Assembly (NCBI GenBank): GCA_017538635.1
Contig: JAFYIM010000210.1
Location: forward strand, 1 to 10,430
Direction of reading: 5' to 3'
DNA from: a bacterium
Lineage (GTDB): Bacteria; UBA3054
Length of the DNA stretch: 10,430 nucleotides
Under the pieces are notes generated by a model. It searched no databases. It saw nothing but the letters and a program-made list of their open reading frames with translations, and was not told the DNA's origin. Position numbers and translations under genes: made by a program. Numbering within the stretch: position 1 is the stretch's first letter; every line of letters starts with the position of its first letter. Of this stretch, positions 7,350-10,430 are shown one piece after another.

Positions 7350-7376
7350 GTGAAAGAGCAAAAAAGCAAACTGCTT

Positions 7377-7664
7377 TTATTCCTGAGCTTCTTTGGCTTT
7401 CTTGGTAGCCTTGCTCGGGAAAACCACACCTTTGGACTTCAAAAGCGAAATGGCTTTCGGAGTCACCTGGGCGCCGACATTCACCCAATACTGGGCGCGT
7501 TCGACGTTCAGCTGGACCTTCTCTTCGCCTTCCTTCCTGGGATCGTAGGAGCCCAGAGTTTCGAGGAAGCGGCCGTCCCTGGGGGAACGTTCGTCAGCGG
7601 CGACGATGCGGAAAGTGGCCAGATTGGTAGTACCTGTTCTTCTAAGTCTGATTTTAGTAGCCAT
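7377..7664 (-). CDS. rpsP: Small-subunit ribosomal protein S16
   Basis: S16 binds 16S rRNA early in 30S assembly. The 95-aa protein shows the N-terminal family signature MATKIRLRRTGTTNLATFRI followed by VAADERSPRDGRFLETLGSYDPR, NVERAQYWVNVGAQVT and a basic, Ala-rich tail. ATG has AAGAGG about 9 nt upstream. It starts 12 nt after the TIM-barrel gene, so the two share a transcript from the promoter at 8599-8627. The stop is TAA. A weak A/U hairpin (7362-7378) overlaps the stop. Confidence 0.98.
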   Translation of the reverse strand: MATKIRLRRTGTTNLATFRIVAADERSPRDGRFLETLGSYDPRKEGEEKVQLNVERAQYWVNVGAQVTPKAISLLKSKGVVFPSKATKKAKEAQE

Positions 7665-7676
7665 ATATTTTTCCTC

Positions 7677-8486
7677 TTATTCGCTCAAAAGCTTTTTGAG
7701 ATTCTCAGCGCAGCGCTTCACGCCGTCGGCGGGTTCTTCGCTGCCCTTGTAGTAAACGCTGATGAAGCCTTCGAAGGAAAGCTGACGAAGCAGCGCGATG
7801 ACATCGGCGAACGGGACTTTGCCTTCGCCGGCAACGCAGAATTCGAGCTGCCCGCCTTCGGCTTCCTTAACGTCGGTCGCCAAAACTTCGGCGACATACT
7901 GGCTCAGAGTCTTCAGAGCTTCCACGGGGCATTCGCCGCCCAGGGCGATCTCGCCAAGATCCAGGCTGAGTTTGAAGTTCGGGGAGTTGACTTCCTCGCA
8001 GACGGCCTTCAGATTGGCGATGCCGTTCAGAGCGGGATTGTCGTTGGCAAGGCAGAGCGTCACATGCTTCATTTCGGCCAGATCAAGGCAGTCCTTGATA
8101 GTCTTGACCAAAACGTCCTTGCGTTCGGCGAAGGTGGCGCCTTCTTCCGTCAGACAGCCGTAAAGCGTAACGTAATTGACGTTCGTGACGGCGGCCAGAA
8201 GGATGGCTTCCCTAACTTTGTTCATCATACGCCAGCGGAGCGTATCGTCGGCGAGACCGAGGTCGAAACTCACGCCGTAGGCGAAGTAACGCTGCTTTTT
8301 CTCGCGCATTCTGACCAGGTTGACTTTGATATCGTCGCTGATATCCTTGCGCCAAACCTCTTTCTTGTTGATGATTTCCAGGCCTTCGAAGCCCAGATTC
8401 GCGGCTGATTCAATGATCTTCACCAAATTGGTACGGCCGCCTTGGATAGCCGTGTCGAAACTTGCGGTGGTTAATCCTAGTTTCAT
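7677..8486 (-). CDS. Sugar phosphate isomerase/epimerase-like TIM barrel protein
   Basis: This 269-aa protein has the layout of the xylose-isomerase-like/AP endonuclease 2 superfamily: MKLGLTTASFDTAI (strand 1), GFEGLEI (strand 2), NVNYVTLYG, HVTLCLANDN (141-150), FKLSLDLGE (171-179), DVKEAEGGQ (205-213), AGEGKVPFADVIALLRQLSF (219-238) and GFISVYYKG (240-248). Of the four usual metal ligands, only the Asp of LDLGE is clearly kept. Glu of the ENH motif is replaced (ANDN), HVKD reads DVKE, and the final Glu (isvE) reads Tyr. It may bind a different ligand or be non-catalytic; the substrate is unknown. It is first in the unit with rpsP-trmD-rplS. ATG has GAGG 4 nt upstream, and that GAGG can be masked by the leader hairpin. 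The stop is TAA. Confidence 0.8.
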   Translation of the reverse strand: MKLGLTTASFDTAIQGGRTNLVKIIESAANLGFEGLEIINKKEVWRKDISDDIKVNLVRMREKKQRYFAYGVSFDLGLADDTLRWRMMNKVREAILLAAVTNVNYVTLYGCLTEEGATFAERKDVLVKTIKDCLDLAEMKHVTLCLANDNPALNGIANLKAVCEEVNSPNFKLSLDLGEIALGGECPVEALKTLSQYVAEVLATDVKEAEGGQLEFCVAGEGKVPFADVIALLRQLSFEGFISVYYKGSEEPADGVKRCAENLKKLLSE

Positions 8487-8490
8487 TGTT

Positions 8491-8539
8491 CCTCATTAGA
8501 TTATCCGGTTGGATCGCGTTTCCCCAAAACCTAATGGGG
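8491..8539 (-). promoter_or_regulatory. Leader with two mutually exclusive hairpins, one masking the ribosome binding site
   Basis: In the transcript, CCCCATTAG (8539-8531) can pair with CTAATGAGG (8499-8491), with 8 of 9 pairs. The second arm contains the GAGG Shine-Dalgarno of the TIM-barrel gene. The same CCCCA can instead pair with the nearer TGGGG (8526-8522) around an 8-nt loop, which would free the Shine-Dalgarno. This resembles a translational on/off leader. No known riboswitch class or ribosomal-protein binding site is recognised. Confidence 0.4.
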
Positions 8540-8598
8540 ACCCGTGTGCTGACTCGCGCCGCCGGAGATATTTTTCCACGGTATAAAACTTATTAGAA

Positions 8599-8627
8599 AT
8601 GATATAAAATAAGCCCTAAAAAGTCAA
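8599..8627 (-). promoter_or_regulatory. Sigma70-type promoter of the TIM-barrel-rpsP-trmD-rplS unit
   Basis: On the minus strand, -35 TTGACT (8627-8622) and -10 TATCAT (8604-8599) each match the consensus at 5 of 6 positions and are spaced by exactly 17 nt. A start near 8592 gives a leader of about 105 nt before the ATG at 8486. Confidence 0.75.
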
Positions 8628-8648
8628 ACAGCAAAGCCTATAAAGCAT
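8628..8648 (-). terminator. Weak hairpin after the WecA/MraY-like gene
   Basis: After the TAG stop, GCAATGC and GCTTTGC pair with one mismatch around TTTATAG. They are followed by TGTTTGACTTTTT, a T-rich run that also contains the -35 of the next promoter. It could separate the membrane-protein block from the ribosomal unit, but the stem is poor. Confidence 0.3.
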
Positions 8649-8651
8649 TGC

Positions 8652-9683
8652 CTAGGCTGATTTGGAAGAATTCCCACCCATTTCCGCCAACGAGGCCGCC
8701 AGAACGTCGGCAAAAAGCAGGATGCCCCATATTACGAAGGGACACGCGAGGAACAAGGTTCGAGGAAGAAAGCGGTAGAAAGCAAACGGCAGAGGACCAG
8801 AAAGGAGGAAGACTAAACCGTTCACGAGCCAGAGGGAAAATCCTCCACGCATAAGGCGGTGGGAATAGTGTTCGATAGGATCTTGCCATCTCTTGGCTTT
8901 GAGAAGTATCATAGTTATGGTGTCATACAGAGGATACGCCAAAAAAGCGAATATAAAGGCAATTTTCAAATCAATACCTATCCTTTGCTCACATGCCATT
9001 GTGTAAGTCAAGAAGAAAGCTGTAGCACACAACATAAGACCTCCGGCATTGCCAAGACGTATCTTGGCCTTGCCTGGAAGGTCAAGCAGAAGAAAACCCA
9101 GAATCGTTCCGGGGATAAAAACAAGCAGCAAATACATGTCGATAGTATCGGGTATAAAAACAAAGCCGCATAAAAGTCCTAGAACGGCAGTGGCACAGTG
9201 ACCGTCCGCATTATCAAGAAGATTATACGAACTCGAAAAGAAAAGCGTACCGAAAAGCAGAAGCGGGATAGAGTAGGCATTTTTATAATTGTAATAGTAA
9301 AAAGAGGCGTCAGTCAAAAAATACAAAAGCCAGCAAAATCCTACAGCCGGAAGAAACCCCATCAATTTTGTCCAAGGTCTGCGCACTATGTCATCCAGCA
9401 AGCCCAGAAGGAAATACGGAATTATAAAGCATAAAAAATAAGGATAAAAACTGAACATGTCCCCCATCGGCGCTATGGTGAAGCACAACAGAAATAGGAA
9501 AAAAACAAATATGCAGAGAAAAATCGCCAGGCCACCGACCAAAGGCATCGTTTTCCCATCCTTGCCGACCGCCCGCAGCCTCAAAACTCCGGACAAACCC
9601 CGAAGCACAAGAGACAGAACGCAACTTATCAAAGCCGCGATAGCAAAAAGCATCAGATAACCTACTAAGAATTCTTTGTTCAT
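8652..9683 (-). CDS. WecA/MraY-superfamily polyprenyl-phosphate glycosyl-1-phosphate transferase-like membrane protein
   Basis: This 343-aa protein is very hydrophobic, with about ten membrane segments. Family members move a sugar-1-phosphate from a UDP-sugar onto a polyprenyl phosphate at the inner membrane to start cell-wall or surface-glycan synthesis. Motifs appear in family order: KTMPLVGGLAI (44-54), GLLDD (94-98), SYNLLDNADGH (152-162), IRLGNAGG (208-215), PLYDT (251-255) and the histidine motif HYSHRLMRGG (272-281). The LGDxGS loop, whose Asp is a Mg2+/catalytic residue in MraY, reads LGNAGG, so activity is doubtful unless Asn is tolerated. The start is ATG at 9683 with only GGTG upstream. 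The stop is TAG. It lies 25 nt after a paralogous gene and is AT-richer than the genes to its left. Confidence 0.75.
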   Translation of the reverse strand: MNKEFLVGYLMLFAIAALISCVLSLVLRGLSGVLRLRAVGKDGKTMPLVGGLAIFLCIFVFFLFLLCFTIAPMGDMFSFYPYFLCFIIPYFLLGLLDDIVRRPWTKLMGFLPAVGFCWLLYFLTDASFYYYNYKNAYSIPLLLFGTLFFSSSYNLLDNADGHCATAVLGLLCGFVFIPDTIDMYLLLVFIPGTILGFLLLDLPGKAKIRLGNAGGLMLCATAFFLTYTMACEQRIGIDLKIAFIFAFLAYPLYDTITMILLKAKRWQDPIEHYSHRLMRGGFSLWLVNGLVFLLSGPLPFAFYRFLPRTLFLACPFVIWGILLFADVLAASLAEMGGNSSKSA

Positions 9684-9708
9684 GACATTTCACCAGATCT
9701 GTTATGCA

Positions 9709-10430
9709 TTAAGTGCTCTTATCCGATTTTTCCCGACAAAGGAAAGCGGCCAGAATATCGAAGGCAAGCAGGAATAAACATACCAGGCCGAATCCAGCGT
9801 AGACGAAATATTCCGGCAGCGCCAAAACAACAGCCGGCAGGACGCCAGCGGCCGCGAAGGTTATGAGATTGACCGCCCAAAGCGGAAAACCGCCCCGCAG
9901 AAGGCGGTGTGCAAAATGGTCATGCCATGATTTGGACAGATCTCGATAGCCCTTGCTTCTGAGAAGGACAACGGAGCAAGCATCGTATATTGGGAAAGCC
10001 AGTAGAGTGCAAAACAAACACACCTTATAGCCAAGGCCGGCGTCGAAATCGCACACGATACAAGAAACAAGAAACGTTGCGCAAACGCCAAGAAAAAGCC
10101 CTGCCCCTGTTCCCAGACGAATCCGAGGCTTGAAACAAAGATTCCAGACAAGCGGAGCGAGAAGAGCCCCGCCCACAAAAATGCCGAAGCATAAAACATT
10201 TTTATGAAAAGCCTGAAACACAAGCGCTATGACCAAACCCCAAAATGCAGTCTCCAAGTTGCCGGCGACCTTGCGCAGAGCATCATAAGCGCTGCCCAAA
10301 AAGCAAAAAGCGATCGGAAGAAGCAAAATCAAATAAAAAACTGAAGAGATCTCGCAAACGTCAATAAAGACAGATAAAAAGCACAACAAGATCTGCGCAA
10401 GAACAATAACAAAAGAGGCCGCGGCTCTCG
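9709..10430 (-). CDS. Second WecA/MraY-like membrane protein, partial (runs off right edge)
   Basis: The frame is open to the window edge, so the N-terminus, and probably the DD motif, lies outside. A TTG at 10389 is not a credible start because codons upstream of it also encode a hydrophobic segment (SFVIVLAQI). It is a clear paralog of the next gene. IFVGGALLAPLVWNLCFKPR aligns without gaps to the equivalent stretch there, then IRLGTGAGLFLG, PIYDACSVVLLRSK, HDHFAHRLLRGGFPLWAVN and FDILAAF near the end. The NLLDNADG motif is replaced by YDALRKVAGN, and the LGDxGS loop reads LGTGAG. Two catalytic motifs are thus gone while the histidine motif and topology remain, which suggests a non-catalytic paralog. 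The stop is TAA. Confidence 0.65.
   Translation of the reverse strand, partial: RAAASFVIVLAQILLCFLSVFIDVCEISSVFYLILLLPIAFCFLGSAYDALRKVAGNLETAFWGLVIALVFQAFHKNVLCFGIFVGGALLAPLVWNLCFKPRIRLGTGAGLFLGVCATFLVSCIVCDFDAGLGYKVCLFCTLLAFPIYDACSVVLLRSKGYRDLSKSWHDHFAHRLLRGGFPLWAVNLITFAAAGVLPAVVLALPEYFVYAGFGLVCLFLLAFDILAAFLCREKSDKST

Noticed and set aside
7350..7361. TTG at 7361 as the trmD start
   Set aside because: It adds MLFH before the family's normal N-terminus [10 protein letters not shown], and ATG at 7349 fits better.
6651..8408. 585-aa plus-strand frame across trmD, rpsP and the TIM-barrel gene
   Set aside because: It crosses three well-supported minus-strand genes and their gaps and shows no family signature.
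10387..10389. TTG at 10389 as the start of the second WecA/MraY-like gene
   Set aside because: The frame stays open and hydrophobic to the window edge, and alignment to its paralog shows that more than 100 N-terminal residues are missing.
1..10430. CRISPR arrays, insertion sequences, prophage genes
   Set aside because: No direct-repeat arrays, transposase or integrase motifs were seen in any frame.

Overview
All genes in this window read on the minus strand, so transcription runs from high to low coordinates. The gene families point to a Gram-negative bacterium of moderately high GC. My best guess is the Verrucomicrobiota/Lentisphaerota (PVC) group, based on a eukaryote-like type II NADP isocitrate dehydrogenase, tandem PilB-type ATPases and a TrmD with an unusual active-site loop. 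That placement is inference only.

Layout in transcription order. (1) Positions 10430-8652 hold two adjacent multi-pass membrane proteins of the WecA/MraY polyprenyl-phosphate glycosyl-1-phosphate transferase superfamily. The first runs off the right edge. They are paralogs of each other, and the catalytic motifs are altered in both. This block looks AT-richer than the rest. (2) Positions 8651-6283 hold a strong sigma70-like promoter and a leader with competing hairpins. They are followed by a sugar-isomerase-like TIM barrel gene, rpsP (S16), trmD and rplS (L19). This is the classical rpsP-rimM-trmD-rplS cluster with rimM missing and a TIM barrel gene placed first. (3) Positions 6282-1570 hold a type IV pilus/type II secretion unit: two tandem PilB/GspE ATPases and a PilC/GspF platform protein, closed by a perfect 12-bp terminator hairpin. 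(4) Positions 1548-352 hold icd. (5) Positions 349-1 hold a second promoter, an ftsB/divIC-like gene and, 7 nt after its stop, the 5' end of an initiator tRNA running off the left edge.

The most striking observation is in the first pilus ATPase gene. It is one continuous reading frame of 571 residues, interrupted only by a single in-frame UGA at 5769-5767 (UGA-C context). The UGA sits at the foot of a 25-nt inverted repeat. No canonical start codon lies between the UGA and an ATG that would already be inside the ATPase region. None of the eleven gene ends visible here uses UGA (eight TAA, three TAG). The interruption could be a fresh nonsense mutation (CGA to TGA), a sequence error or recoding; the sequence alone cannot decide.
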